From the NCBI GenBank assembly GCA_021399445.1, contig JAJTUQ010000014.1, forward strand, positions 1 to 64,000: a stretch of DNA of 64,000 nt, given 5' to 3'. The stretch is from Xylogone sp. PMI_703. Its lineage: Eukaryota > Ascomycota > Leotiomycetes. Shown piece after piece: positions 36,120 through 49,389 of this stretch (its first letter is position 1; every line of letters begins with the position of its first letter). A program made the position numbers and the translations under genes. Under the pieces are notes generated by a model that did not search any database, was not told the DNA's origin, and was given only the letters and a program-made list of their open reading frames with translations.

Positions 36120-39100
36120 ATAACTTTAAGGAAAAGTATGTTAAGACAAACATAGTTTTTGGAAATTCTTTTTTGACAATGCCCATTAAGCTAAAAGGAC
36201 AAGACTTAACAGTAATATTCGATAACAGTAATACGATTAACCTTATTACACCTAAAGTAGTCATTCGATTAAGACTGAATACTAAAGTTAAAAAAAAGAA
36301 TTACTTTATCAGAATAGTAAATAGATTAAGTACCTCTTTTCAAGTAAAAATAAAGACTAAGCTATTAATGATAAAGATATCCGGAGAAAAAACAAAAATC
36401 GTATTTGATGTATTATATTTAGGTAAATATAAAATAATCATAAAAATGCTATAATTCAAAAACCATAACCTATAAGTAAATTGGAAAACAGGCCAAATAA
36501 TGGGATTTGATAAGACAGATAACTTATGACTAGCTAATTCGCTAGTATAAACAAACAATGTAGAAACGGCACCAACATTATCTACAGAGTATCAGAAATA
36601 TCAGAAGTTGTTCGAAGAATCACCAGACACAGAAGTTTTATCACCAAGAAAACCTTAAGATTATTATATACACTTAAAGGAAAGAACTCATTTACTATAT
36701 TACTAACTATATACGATGAACGAAGAATAACGACAAGTCTTACGAGAAGAACTAAATCAGTTGTTAGCAAAAAAACATATCAAACCCTTAGAAACATCAT
36801 ATAAAACATTAGTAATATATATTCCAAAAAAAGACTAAAGAAATAAAGAATGATTATAAATTACTAAAGACTAAATAACATTATAATCAAGGATTAATAT
36901 CTAATACCACTTATCTCGGACTTACAGAAGAAATTAACAAGTGTTAAATACTTCACGAAATTAGATTTCTAGACAAGATTTCATCTAATCAAAATCACAG
37001 AAAAAAATAAATAAAAGACAACATTCAGAATATACTATAAACTGTTCGAATACCTAGTCTTGCTAATAAAACTCATTAACTTACTTATAACATTCCAAAA
37101 AATAGTAAATTATATATTTACATTATACCTGGATATATTCGTCATAGCTTACATCAATAACTTATTGATTTACTCCAGAACGTTAAAAGAATATAAGAAA
37201 AACATAAAAAAGATTTTATAGATCTTAATAAATAACGACATATAATACTAGCTATACAAATATACATTTCACTAAACAGAAGTAGAATTCTTAAAGTATA
37301 TAATATCAGAAGAAAGATTCTGAATAAATCTACAGAAAATAACCAGCATAAGAGAATGACTTAATCCAAAGAACATCAAAGATATTCAGGCATTCAAAAG
37401 AATATATAACTTTTATCAGAAATATATCCACAAATTCTCGGATATTGTTATACTATTAAATGACTTAATCAAGAAAGATCAGGAATTCAAATTCGAAAGT
37501 AAAGAACAAGAAGTATAATAAAGACTTAAAGATTAGTTCAATGAAAAAATAATCTTAACAATATTCTAGACAAGACTATTAACTAAAGTCAAAATAAATA
37601 CATCGAACAAAGTATTAAGAATAACCTTAAACTAACTGTACTTTAATAAGAGATGAAGACTAATAACCTTTTACTCAAGAAAGTTTTCCCCTGCAAAAAG
37701 GAATTACGACATTTATAATAAGGAACTATTAACTATAATAAATATGTTCAAAACCTAGAAAGTATATTTCCTAAGATCAGAAGTAAAAATACTTACAAAT
37801 TATTATAACTTAAGATATTTTACTAATACCAAAATATTAAACGTTAAACAAACTAAATAGTCAGAAGAATTCACATAATATAACTTCAAAATAAAGTATA
37901 TCAAAGGAACTAAGAACATTAGAACAGATATACTCAGCAGAAGACCAGATTATATAGAAAAGGCTGAACCAGAAGCCAAAGTTATCTTTAAAGAGGAAGA
38001 AGATAAAACATTAATATATAATCATTTAGCCCAAAGAACTAAAGAATAAAAATTCGACACAGAATAGACGAAGAAGATAATCCAGGCCATCAAGCATAAA
38101 ATCAAAAAGATTAAGGTGTCATTTCAGAAACCAAGTCTAGACAACAAATGAGAGGAATCTATCAAAAAACCAGGAATGTAATTTTGCAACAAGAGAATCT
38201 ATATATTATAATCCTTAGCTAAAAAGTTTGTCAAGTATATATATAACTCATTACTGTATAAGCATCAAGGAATCACAAAAATATACAAACTTTTTAGCCC
38301 AGAGTTTCATATACTCAAGTTACAGAAAACAATATAAAAAGTCATCAAAACATATGACATATGTTATAGAACAAAACTAACACGAAGAATCATATACAGA
38401 TTACTACAACCGTTAGAAGTACCAGAAAGACTATAAAAGTCGATAATAATAAACTTTATAATAGACTTATTATTATTATTAAACATAAATAATGAGATCT
38501 ACGACAAAATATTGATAATCATAAATAAATTAACTAAGTACAAGATCTTCATACCATGGAAAAGTACTTATATAACAGAATAGTTAATAAATGTACTTAT
38601 GAACAGAGTATTCATAATATTTGGATTTCCAAAAAAAATCATCTCTGATAAAAATAAGTTATTTATATCAAAGTTTTGGTAAATACTTATTACTATGATA
38701 AAGACTAAAACTAAGATAATTACCAAAGGATAAACACAGACCGACAGAAATACTGAAAGACTGATCCAGACATTCAAACAATACCTTAGGACATATGTTA
38801 ACTATTTACAGAATAATTAAGTTAAACTGTTACTAATAACATAATATACATATAATAGAGTAAAATATGATAATATACAAGTATTATTTTATTATACAAA
38901 TTTCGGAAAAGAAATAAATATAATATACTTATGGAAAAAGATACTTAATATAATAATAATAATAAAAGAAAAAGTTAAGCTCATCAAGGAAATATAGACA
39001 GTTATATAACAAAACCTAGAAGAAGTCAGAGAAAAATAAAAAAATATTATAACAAATAATATAAAATAAAATCTATATTTAAGAAAGAGGATAAAGTATA

Positions 39101-39480
39101 CTTTTTACAAAAATTCATTAAAACTAAAAAATTAAATAAATTATTAGATTTCAAGAAAATAAGATTATTAAAAATCAACAAAGTTTTAGGACAAATAACA
39201 TATAAGCTAAAATTACCCAAGAACACTAAAATGTACTTAGTCTTCCATATTATTATACTAAAACAAGTATTACCAGAAATATTAATAATTATATACTTAG
39301 AAATAAAAAATCTTAACCCAGAAAAAGAATATAAAGTAAAAAACGTAAAAAAACAAAAGATCTTCAGGAAGAAAGTTCAGTATCTGATCAAATGGAAAAG
39401 ATACTTAGAGTCAGAAAATACCTAAGAACTAGCAGAAGAACTCAAGAACGTCCAGCGGAAAGTTCAGGAATTTGAGGCCA
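36120..39480 (+). pseudogene. Element A pol: protease, RT/RNase H, integrase, chromodomain, broken
   Basis: Protease at 36,173-36,454 has the active-site region FDNSNTINLI, an Asp-Ser-Gly triad changed by G-to-A. RT follows from about 36,700, with its catalytic box read as YINN (37,150-37,161), then LLIYS, where functional copies have YIDD. RNase H follows at 37,550-37,950. Integrase lies at 38,430-38,860, with the 'IVDRLTK' and 'ISDxxxLF' blocks visible as INKLTK and ISDKNKLF. A chromodomain lies at about 39,360-39,470 (VQYLIKWKRYLESENT, then ELAEEL, the conserved Trp lost to a stop). The loss of both catalytic Asp codons in RT is itself what RIP predicts. Enzyme activity is impossible. Confidence 0.8.
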
Positions 39481-40149
39481 GATGCACTAAGCTAGATCGT
39501 TTAACATTAGGTTACTAGAATAAATCTGGTCAGAAGCCTTAAAGAAATCATTAATCTGAAAATTCGAGAGGACAGAGTTACTCAGAGAAATTATGACTAC
39601 ATAATCAGAACTCTCTTGCTCGACATATTCTTTCTTTTCAGTAATATCCAACTTATTCAAAGTCTTTAAATTACGACAAATCATCTTTTTAGTATATTTC
39701 CATAAAAACTTTTTTTATTTCTTTAAACAAGTCAAACAAGTAGCATTATCAGTTATAGCCTAAGTAGCCTTCTCCTCCTTGGCCTTGAAGCGAGCCTCCT
39801 CCTGATTCAAGGTTTCTTAAGAAATCATGGAAATATCTTCATTATTATATGTTTGACAGTATAAAGTATATTTACTATAACGATTTGACTCAGGAACCAT
39901 CTTACAAACCTTATTATTATAAGTACAAAAAGTATAAAGAAATATTTTAACTTTATAAAACCAGATATAAACAGAAAAATTTATAGTTTCTTGTAATTTT
40001 CGTGATTTTTTCCTTTTTACTTATTTGCCTTTTCCAGAATGTAAACATTTGAGTAATATGATAAAAAAGAAAAAAGATTTAAAGAACAATAAGATTATTC
40101 TTATCCTAAACTTAAACTTCAGGATGAAGCTAAACTAGAAAAGAGATAA

Positions 40150-40555
40150 TATTATAAAATACACACAGACAATGCCAGACCTAAGGCTCGGTAGTAAGAT
40201 TACACAGAGAACCTGACATAGTCTGTGACAAAGGGATCACGTGATAGACCCAGAGGACCCAGGGGGTCCAAGGGGTCCAAGGACTTGGAGGACCCGGGAG
40301 GTCCAAGGGGTCCAAGGACCTGGAGGACCCGGGAGGTCCAAAAGGTCCAACAATATTTCATACAGTATATAAACTCAGATAATTCTTAAGATAAGAACCT
40401 CGTGCTTAACTTATAATACAGATTATTACCCATACAATCGTAATTATAATCATATATTATATTACACTGATCCCTGCGCTTTCACTAACTTTTTTATGAC
40501 TTAGTATATACTTGTACATTCTATAAGACCTAGGTAGAGGCTTAGGTTCGTAACA
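40150..40555 (+). repeat. 3' LTR of element A (406 bp, with an extra 35-bp unit)
   Basis: The start TATTATAAAATACACACAGAC corresponds base by base to the 5' LTR start with only C-to-T and G-to-A changes. It carries a CACGTG at 40,238-40,243 and one additional 35-bp copy of the GGTCC-rich repeat, which accounts exactly for the length difference from the 5' LTR. Confidence 0.9.
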
Positions 40556-40689
40556 ATCTGTTTTTGATTTCACAGTTATAAGATTTTCATTATAACTATT
40601 TTTTCCTTTTTTTTTAACTTTTAACGTTTTAAAATAATAAAATTTAAACTTTTTAATACATTAGAAAATATATTATAAATATATTTATA

Positions 40690-41289
40690 TATAATGTTCT
40701 TATGTTAAGGTTTGGCTATTACTCAAATAATAGGCTTAAGAGGTTAAGGGAACAAGTGAAACTTAGATTGTAGAACTTTATTATGAAATGTAAGTATACT
40801 GTAAATTAATTAAGTTAAGCACAAAGCTTTTATCTACTGTAAGTTTATTTATTTATATAAAGAATGAATTTCCTTTGAGTCTTATTGATCTCATCGATTT
40901 TTCTGGGGATTCATAAAATCCATAAGATTTGTTTATATAATCTAGGTATTTGTTTAACTATTAGTATTAACTTTTTATATATATAAGTAAATTATTAACA
41001 TAAGCAGAAAAATAATATTATTTCTCTAATAATATTATCATTTAGTTAATATAACTAAAGGATTAATATTATAATTCTGATAGTATTATCTTATGGTTTA
41101 TATAATCTTTTTTATAGTATTAATATTAAACTTGTACTATCCTTTTGTTAGTATTAATAATTTAATAATATTAATAATATTATAACTAAGTCCTTGATAG
41201 CTGTCTTAATTTATATTTATTTAACTAAGGCGATAACTACAGAAGTTATATAACTAAGTTATTTGTTATAACTTTGTGAGATTATAATA
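40690..41289 (-). repeat. 3' LTR of element B (600 bp)
   Basis: Starts TATAATGTTCTTATG and ends GATTATAATA on the + strand; collinear with 47,932-48,582 apart from a 51-bp duplication in the latter. Confidence 0.85.
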
Positions 41290-44200
41290 TTATCTTTTTC
41301 TTAATTTAGTTTTGTCTCGAAGCTTTATAACTAAAACATAAAAGACTTTATAATAATCTAAACTTTCTTTCTTTTTTATTATATTCTTTAAGTATAGACT
41401 TGAACAGAATTATAATGAAGTTATATAGAAATAAAAAAAGAAAACTTTGCCAAAATTATTAACTCATGTTAAAGATACTAAGATCAAAATGTCTTTTTAT
41501 AATAAATATAAAAAGAAAAAACTAATATACTAGATCACTCTAGATTTGCTGAAATACTCAGAATATATTAAAGTAAATAATAATACAAAATATAATATTT
41601 ATAGCTTTTTAACTACTAATTAAGAGATGTTTAGTCACAAAGAGCGAAAACTTTCAGAGGATTAGAAAAAAGTTAACTCTTTGTGGCTGAAAACTTAACA
41701 GAAAGTTATTAAGATTCAGGCAAAAGTTCTTTGCCTTAACAAATAATATAAAATGTTTAGAATATATATAACTAAAATACTTTGTCGAAGTCTGAAATCA
41801 TTAAACGAACTAGATGTTATTGAAGAGAAAGAAAGACTTAAAAAAAAGAAAGAAAAAGAATTATTATAATAATCAGAAATTATTCAGTTAATGGAAACTA
41901 AATCTTTCGAAACTTTCTTTTCTGACATTGATTTCTTTGTTTATGTTAATATTTTGTTTGATCTGTCCTGGCTTACTTTGTCCGTTTATACTGTCACGAC
42001 CCAAGGTTGACAGCCGAAATCTACCAGTAGAATTATACTTCCACAAGCCAGCACAAACTTTATAACAGTAAAATTTAAGACAGTAATAAGGATATTACTA
42101 ACAGCGGTCGTGACTAGTAATAGTCTACTGGCAAGAATTGATTAGAAGAAAAGTATTAGTAGGAAGTTGCTGGTAGAACTCTATTGACAGAATCTTGTTA
42201 TTAGATTCTGGGCAGAAGGACTTTACCAAGCGGCTAGGTCACATGATGAATCATGACCTATGTAGAATCCTGAGGATCTAGGGATCCAAGGGATCTAGAC
42301 CTCAGGACGTGATAGATCTGTGGATCTTGGGGATCTAAGGATCCTAACTTAAATTCACTCATTATATAAGTAGATAACTTTACAGTAGATAAGAGTTTCG
42401 TGCTCAACTCAATTGATTTACAACATATCTACATTTCATAATAATTACCCTAAAGCCTTGTGAAGCTATTCTCTTGCCCTTTACCTTCATTTATCATTTG
42501 AGTGATAGATAACCCATACCCTTGTAGGAACGTTACATATACTTCTTCAGAAATTCACTAAAATTAATAAAATACTTTTTAAATTCTTATATATTTAACT
42601 ATTTATATTTTTCTTATTTTTTCTATCTGATTAAATATTATTTCTTGTTTTTTATTAACTTATTGTTTAAAATTTCTTTGACTTTTTATTTTATATTTAA
42701 GTTTTATTCTAACTTTAAGTCTAAAGTTAATAATAATCTTAATAATACTTTTTTTAGTATAATTATATAAAATACTAAATATATTTGTATAATATTAAAG
42801 AATTCTAGTTTATATATTAAATTTCTTAATTTCTTTTTAATTTTATATAAGTTAATCTTTTTTTAGTTTAATTTATTATTCGATTTTGTTGTTTTAATAA
42901 ATTTATAAATAATATAAATTTTATCTTTTTTTAAGTTTAAATTTTATACTATACTTTTGATTATAATATTCCTTTATATATTTTTGTACAAATTTAATAT
43001 TATACTTTAAGTAATTATAGATTTTCTCCAATTTCTCTGTTTATTATTCAGTTATCTTGGAAATATTTCTTATTTCTGTTTTTATAAAGTAAGTTTAAAC
43101 TTTATAATTATAATTCATAAAAAAAAACATAATTTTAGTAATTTTACTCTTTATATTATTATATATTAATTATATTATTAATAAAAGATTTTTCTAATTT
43201 AATTATTTATAATTTACATAATAATGAAGATAAATTTTTATGATTTGGTTTACTTGTTCAATCTAACTATCTATTTAAGTTTATCTTTTTATAACAATTT
43301 TTCTTTTAATACTTAATCTTTTGTAAATTATTTCTTAGAATTTTAATATAAAAATTTTATTTCTGTCTGAAATAATTTTTACTAAAATATTATAATTTAC
43401 TATAATCCTAGAAATCATGATTTCCGCTAAATCCTTAGTTATTTATGTTTTCTTTTATAACAATATAATAAAAATTAAGTTATAATGATCTTTATCCGGC
43501 CTGTTAATATTTCTTAATAAAAATAATCTTATGATAAAATCTTATAAAATAAAAGTCTAAAGCTTTTCTAGTATTTAAAAAAACATTAATTATTCTATAA
43601 GTTTCTTTCTTGATATTTTAGTTCTATGATAAATGTTATAATTATTAATAATTTTGATAACTTCTTATTAAAGTTTAAAGATAAAGAATTTTTACTATAA
43701 CTTATTCTTAGTTTTGGTAATTCCCTAATGATTATATATAAATAATTTATATTATTTCTTCATAAACTCTTAAATAATTATTAATAAAATGAATGTTCTT
43801 TTATTCTTTAATTAAATGTTTAGAAATTCTTGATCTTTGAGTTAATTAATTTCAAAATTTTTAGAAATTTCTTTTTCTTTTATAATAATTAATTTAATCT
43901 TTTTTAGTTAGTTTTCATCAATAATTTATATAATTATTAATATTTATATATAATTAAAGCATAAAGTATTATTTTCTTTCTTAAATATAATAAATTCTTA
44001 TTTAAAACTTCTTTTTATATAATCTAATTATTTATTTAAAGCATTAACTTTAGTATTTTCTGTTTTTTAAATATAACAAATCTTAAAATTATATTATATT
44101 AATATTTTATACTAACATATCTGTCTTTTGTTAAAATCTTTAATAATCATAAAAATTATAAGATTTTTATAATCTAACAAAATCTTAAACTAATGTTTAA

Positions 44201-47200
44201 TACTACATAAATAAACTTTCTAATACTTATAATACTTTATGATAGCTAAAAGTTCTTTCTTGTAAATATTATAATTTAATTTAGTTAAAATAAACTTCTA
44301 GGAATAAAAGATTATTAACCTCTAACGTCCTTTATCATCCTTTTGTGACAAAACTCTTTTTAATGTTCTATCCAAAATATTAGTTTCTAGTTAGTATAAT
44401 TTCTCAAGATCAGTATAAACTAATATTTTGTCTTTATTATACTAATCTTTAATCTCTTGGAAAATTCTTTATTATTATTTTTCTTAGACAAAAAATATAT
44501 TCTTTTCGTTAATTCTATTAACAAATCAACTTTCGCTAAATAACTTATTATATATTATCTATAATAATTAATAAGTTTATTAAACTATTAAACTTTTTTG
44601 ACTATTCTTAAAATAAATTATTCTTTAATAACTTTTACTTTAGATTTATTCAGAATTTTTTATCCGAAATTATTTTATCTAAAAATTTTACTTTTTTTGT
44701 ATTAAACTAACATTTAGTCAATTTATACTTTATGTCGTTATTAGTCAATATTTTAAGTATAATACGAATATATTATTTATGTTCTTCTAACGTCTTAAAA
44801 TAAATCAAAATATTATTTAAATATATTATTATAAAATAATCCAAATATAGTCTCAAGATTATATTATTTATTTTTTGCATAATTGTCAGTATATTCATTA
44901 ACCAAAAAGTATAACTAAAGATTTATAAAGTTTATATTTAGTTCAAATAATAATATATTATTTATATTCTTTTTTAATTTTTATCAAGTTAAATCTTATA
45001 ACGAAATCTAACTTCATAAAATATCTAACTTCAATAAGTATATTTTGTATATTATTAATATGAAATAATAAGTATTTGTTTTTTATAATTTTGTTGTTTA
45101 AATTTCTGTAATCTTTATATAATCTTCCCTGGGGATTATTTGGTTTCGGCGTTTATATCAATAGTACTTTCTACGAAAAGTTTAACTTTTTGTAAAAATT
45201 CTTCGTAATCTGTTTGTTTAGTCATTTCCTCAGGATCTTATTCTTTGTAGAATTAGTTCTGTAAATAGATTTATACGAAAAAGTCGTATTTTCCTAAAAA
45301 AAGATTTCGTAATCTTATTCTTTATATAAAAATAAAATTATATTCTTTAGTTATAGAGTAAATAATTTATAATAATCTTGATATTCTTCAGGAAGAATAT
45401 TTAACTGATTTTGGAAGTCATCTTAAGCTATTTCAACAATAAAAACGTTTTATACTAACTATTCCTTCAGTATAATGTTATAATAACATTTAAATGTCAA
45501 TTCCTTAGTTTTCTAATTAATGTTTAAATCATAAAACTTTAGCTAAAATTGTCCTAAGATAATATTTTCCTTTCTTAAAACTAAAATCTTGAATTAAATT
45601 TTCTCTTAATGATTATTAATTCTTATAACAAAAGATTTAGTCTTAATAAATACTTTTTTCTTATTAATCAAACTATTGACTATTCATAATAGTTAACTAA
45701 AGACTTCTGTAAATATCTTTAATATTTTAATGACTTTAAGTAACATAAGATTAATCTGACTTTTAAAGTTTATTATTATTTTAAGTTTTTTTATTACTAA
45801 ATTCGATATTTAGACAAATTATATCTTTTTCCTTTACTATAAATATATTTGATATAAACTCAATATTAAATTCCTTTTCTTGGGTTAATTATAATAAGAC
45901 TTATTTCTTGGGTTTATTCATGTTATATAAGTTATTAATATATTTCTTAAGAAATATTTATTTATCATTAAATTCATAATAATAACTTATTTTATAGTTA
46001 TAATATTATTTTTGACATTTTATATAAAATATTATTTCTTAATATACTTTTTTCTTAACTTAATATATGTTTTTTCTGTTTTCATAATATATAATTTATA
46101 TAAAAAAGTTCTGTTTAAGTAGTCATAAATTTTCTCTTAAAGAATAAAGTATTAAATTATTATAATACAAACTGTTAATAACGATTTTTTCAAAATTAAT
46201 TTATATAACTTTAATTATTATCTTTAACTTTTATATTTTATACTAAAAAAGTCTATCTTACTGAAATAACATATTCTAAAGAATATTTCTTTTGATTAAT
46301 CTTTAGATTTTTATATAACTTTTATTAAAGTAAAAAACTATTTTAATCAATATTATTTTTTTATTTATTTATAATTCATTCATTTAATAAAGTTAAACTA
46401 TAAAATTTTTATGTTTTATATAATTAAAGAACTCAGAACTCCAGAAAATTTTTTTAAAAAATTTTTTTACTTGTCTTTGGTTAAATTCAGACTTTTTAAA
46501 CATAATAAGTAAAAAATATACTAATAAGATTTTGATATATTCTTTTCTTTTCAAAGATTTCTATTCTATCTGATGAAAACTATTTTGAAATTCTTCATAA
46601 ATTATTAACTCTTTCTTAACTTGTCTTAAGAAGAAAAAATCCAATAAGTTAGTTATATCTTAATAATCTTCTGGAAAAAATTATTAAGATTAATAATTTC
46701 TAAGTCTTATTGTTTTACTTTCTCCAGGATAAACATTAATATATTTAACTTATTTATAATTAGAAAAAAGACTCCTGAAAATGTTATACTCTTAATATTG
46801 TAATAAACTTTTTTAATAAAGTTTTCTATTAAAAAAACTCATAAGACCTAGTTTACTGACTAATCCCTAAAATCCTTAAACAACTCGTCAAAGTTATTTT
46901 AATTTATTATCAAAGTATCTCTTGAGCTTTAGGACTTATAATCTTTTACTAAAAATATTATTAAAACCATCTTAACCTCTCGGAGCTTTCTTTTACCTTG
47001 TTATTATATTTTGATACTTAATATCTTATTTGTCTGTATTTGTAATAAAGTTTCTTTTTTTTGTATTCTTTATATTATTCAAAAGTAAAATTAAACTTCT
47101 TTTTTCCTTTTCCTTTGAAATTAAACTTTTTGTTCTTTTTATTATTTATCAAAATTTTAATATTAGTTATTTCCTTTTTCTTATAAAAGTTTTTGTATTC

Positions 47201-47931
47201 TTTTTTGTCGGAATAAACTTATCTTAAGTTCTTTTTAATTTTTATTTGAAGTTTTAGTTATCGAAGATAATAATTTTATTAATTAAATTATTCAAGGTTT
47301 TTAACTTTTTATCTATTCTGGTAATATTATCCTTTATTTCTTCTTTTAGTCTATTATAATATAAGTCTATCTTGACTTCTTCATTGTATTAAATTATTAT
47401 TTTTAATTTCTGAAAATCAACAATATAATTAATAATAATATTTTTTTACTTAAGCTTTTTCAGTTTATGTTTTATGTTAATTATTTTGTTTATAGTCCTG
47501 AACATTATTTTAAAGTTATTCCAGAATTTCTTTATATTACTAAAAATGTTTATTGTTATTTGTCAACATTTAGTCTTATCATCAGTAGTCAAATAATTCA
47601 GGAAATAAAATTAAAACTAGTTAAAAGCAATATTGTCCAGGTATAAAGTAATTTATAAGATTTGGTCAATTTTAGTGTCAAACTTTGTTTTATTAAAATA
47701 AAAGTATACAGTAGTTTATAACTTGTACTTAGTAAACTTAAAGCAAGTTCCATTGAATTAGTCAAGTAACTGAACTTTCAGGGTTCTATAATAATCATCA
47801 TTGTCTTTATTCTTGTCGTTCATCTTAGTATCCTTGGGCAACTCCTCGGGCTTGATAAGATAAGATCTGAAGATTCTCTATGTTAACTTATTTTTACTTA
47901 ATCTGTAAAACCTCGAGGATAATATTCAAAG
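41290..47931 (-). pseudogene. Element B gag-pol, RIP-broken
   Basis: Reverse-strand reading gives the same domain order as element C and the copy at 277-3,117. RT landmarks are a degraded PKKD-type block near 45,125 and a former YLDD box near 44,830, read as YLNN. Integrase lies at about 42,900-43,600. The far C-terminal part (42,543-42,650 and 41,400-41,990) contains lysine-rich sequence. The same region is duplicated at 62,960-63,250 without the LTR insertion. No ORF longer than about 65 codons remains. Confidence 0.7.
41992..42537 (+). repeat. Solo LTR D (546 bp) inside element B
   Basis: Runs TGTCACGACCCAAGG...GAACGTTACA. It is flanked by a perfect TATAC duplication (41,987-41,991 and 42,538-42,542). 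It shares its 3' third with LTR families B and C but has a distinct 5' part rich in GGATC/GATCT. It is clearly less AT-rich than its host element, so it inserted late and then lost its internal region by LTR-LTR recombination. Confidence 0.85.
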
Positions 47932-48582
47932 TGTAATGTTCTTACGTTAAGGTTTAGTTATTACTCAAATAATAAACTTAAAAAGTCAAGAAAATAAGTA
48001 AAACTTAAATTATAAAACTTTACTATAAAATACAGATATACTATAAATCAATTAAGTTAAATACAAAGTTCTTATCTGTTATAAGTTTATCTACTTATAT
48101 AAAGAATAAACTTCCTTTAAGTCTTATTGATCTCATCGATTTTTCTGAGGATTTATAAGATTTATAAGATCTACTTATATAATCCAAGTACTCACTTAAC
48201 TACTAATATTAACTTTTTACATATATAAGCAAATCGTTAGTACAAACGGAAAAATAATATTATTTCTCTGATAATATTACTACTTAACTAATATAACCAA
48301 AGGATTAGTATTATAATTCTGATAATATTACTACTTAACTAATATAACCAAAGGATTAGTATTATAATTCTGATAATATTATCCTATAACTTATATAATC
48401 CTTTTTATAATACTAATATTAAACTTATACTATCCTTTCGTTAATACTAATAATACAATAATATTAACAATATTATAACCAGATTCTTGATAACCGTTTT
48501 AACTTATACTTATTTAACTAAAGCAACAGTTACAGAAGCCATATAACTAGGTTATTTATTATAACCTTACAGGATTATAATA
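47932..48582 (-). repeat. 5' LTR of element B (651 bp) with a 51-bp tandem duplication
   Basis: Starts TGTAATGTTCTTACG on the + strand. At about 48,268-48,372 a 51-bp unit (beginning CTGATAATATTACTACTTAA) occurs twice in tandem, which accounts exactly for the length difference from the 3' LTR. Confidence 0.85.
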
Positions 48583-49053
48583 TTATAATAAATATATTCA
48601 GAATATTTAGTAAATTTCGAGAAATCGACAAAGTATTTATAATTCTTTTTTTATAGAACGAATAAAGAATTATTTTTTTAACAAAAGAAGATCTTTTTAC
48701 TAAAAAAAATTAAATAAAAACATTCTTTTTCTTTATATTAAGATATAGAAAAAGAAAATTTATACTTTTTGACTTTAAGATTAAGAATAAAAAATAAAAA
48801 CTTATATTTAAGGAATATAATAAATAAAAGAAAAAAATTAATTAATGACGAAATTTCTTATTGATTATTTTTAAGTAATAAGACAACATTAGTCTAAAGA
48901 AAGAATAATATTATAAATTAACTAAGATATATATAAATGACTAAATTATTACTCAAATCCTAGTTATAAAATAATTAAGTTATTGTTATAATCTTAAAAA
49001 CCTAGAAATTTTAAAATAAATAATTCTTAAGAATTTATTTTTAAGACTAATAA

Positions 49054-49389
49054 TATCCTAAAAGAATAACTTCTAAGAATAAAGAACTTTCTTGAAAGTT
49101 TATACTTTTAAAACCTAGTTATTATATAATAAAGTCCGTAAAGTCTACTTAACTTTAGTGACTCTAGGACCTTAAGAATCTTTTAAAGTTTTATAACTCT
49201 AAAATCATAATCATTATATAAAATTAATAATTTTCAAATAAATAAGAATTTCATACTTAACTTAATTAATTTATAATATATTTATATTTTATAATAATAA
49301 ACCTAGATATTATAAAGTTATTTTCTTGCCCTTTACCTTTATTTATTATTTGTATAATAAATACCTTAGACCTTAGTAAAAACGTTACA
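49054..49389 (+). repeat. 3' LTR of element C (336 bp)
   Basis: Begins TATCCTAAAAG, a RIP form of the TGTCTTAAG start seen in the reverse copy at 62,001-62,009, and ends AACGTTACA. Matches 27,935-28,268 along its length. Confidence 0.7.

Larger units (their letters stand above)
33665..40555 (+). mobile_element. Element A: complete Ty3/gypsy chromovirus-type retrotransposon (6.9 kb), RIP-broken
   Basis: It has two LTRs (33,665-34,035 and 40,150-40,555), a perfect 5-bp target duplication ATCTG (33,660-33,664 and 40,556-40,560), and gag-pol order gag, protease, RT, RNase H, integrase, chromodomain. The chromodomain end and the order place it with fungal chromoviruses (MAGGY/Tf1 group). It is inserted into the 3' non-coding part of element C. 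GC is higher than in C and B and long frame pieces survive, so it is the younger insertion, but gag and pol are still broken. Confidence 0.9.
40690..48582 (-). mobile_element. Element B: Ty3/gypsy retrotransposon on the reverse strand (7.9 kb), RIP-broken, carrying solo LTR D
   Basis: The right LTR (47,932-48,582) is the 5' LTR and the left LTR (40,690-41,289) the 3' LTR. The target duplication is TTATA (40,685-40,689 and 48,583-48,587). The uninterrupted target can be read in the reverse C copy near 62,490-62,500. The internal region reads on the reverse strand: primer-binding region next to 47,931, gag, protease, RT (YLNN-type box near 44,810-44,850), integrase, and a C-terminal region interrupted by solo LTR D. 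It is inserted into element C just beyond element A's position. Heavy stop content throughout. Confidence 0.85.
27935..49389 (+). mobile_element. Element C: old Ty3/gypsy retrotransposon, split by elements A and B
   Basis: The pieces are 5' LTR 27,935-28,268, internal 28,269-33,664, 40,556-40,689 and 48,583-49,053, and 3' LTR 49,054-49,389. The internal part is forward: a gag-like region, protease, reverse transcriptase with FTKLDFITEFNLIRI near 30,960 and the catalytic box read as YLNN instead of YLDD at 31,157-31,168, then RNase H and integrase to about 33,400. Stops in every frame follow the C-to-T/G-to-A pattern. The reassembled tail order (33,6xx, 40,5xx, 48,58x) is confirmed by an uninterrupted reverse copy at 62,010-63,777. 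It is the oldest of the nested set because A and B sit inside it. Confidence 0.8.
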
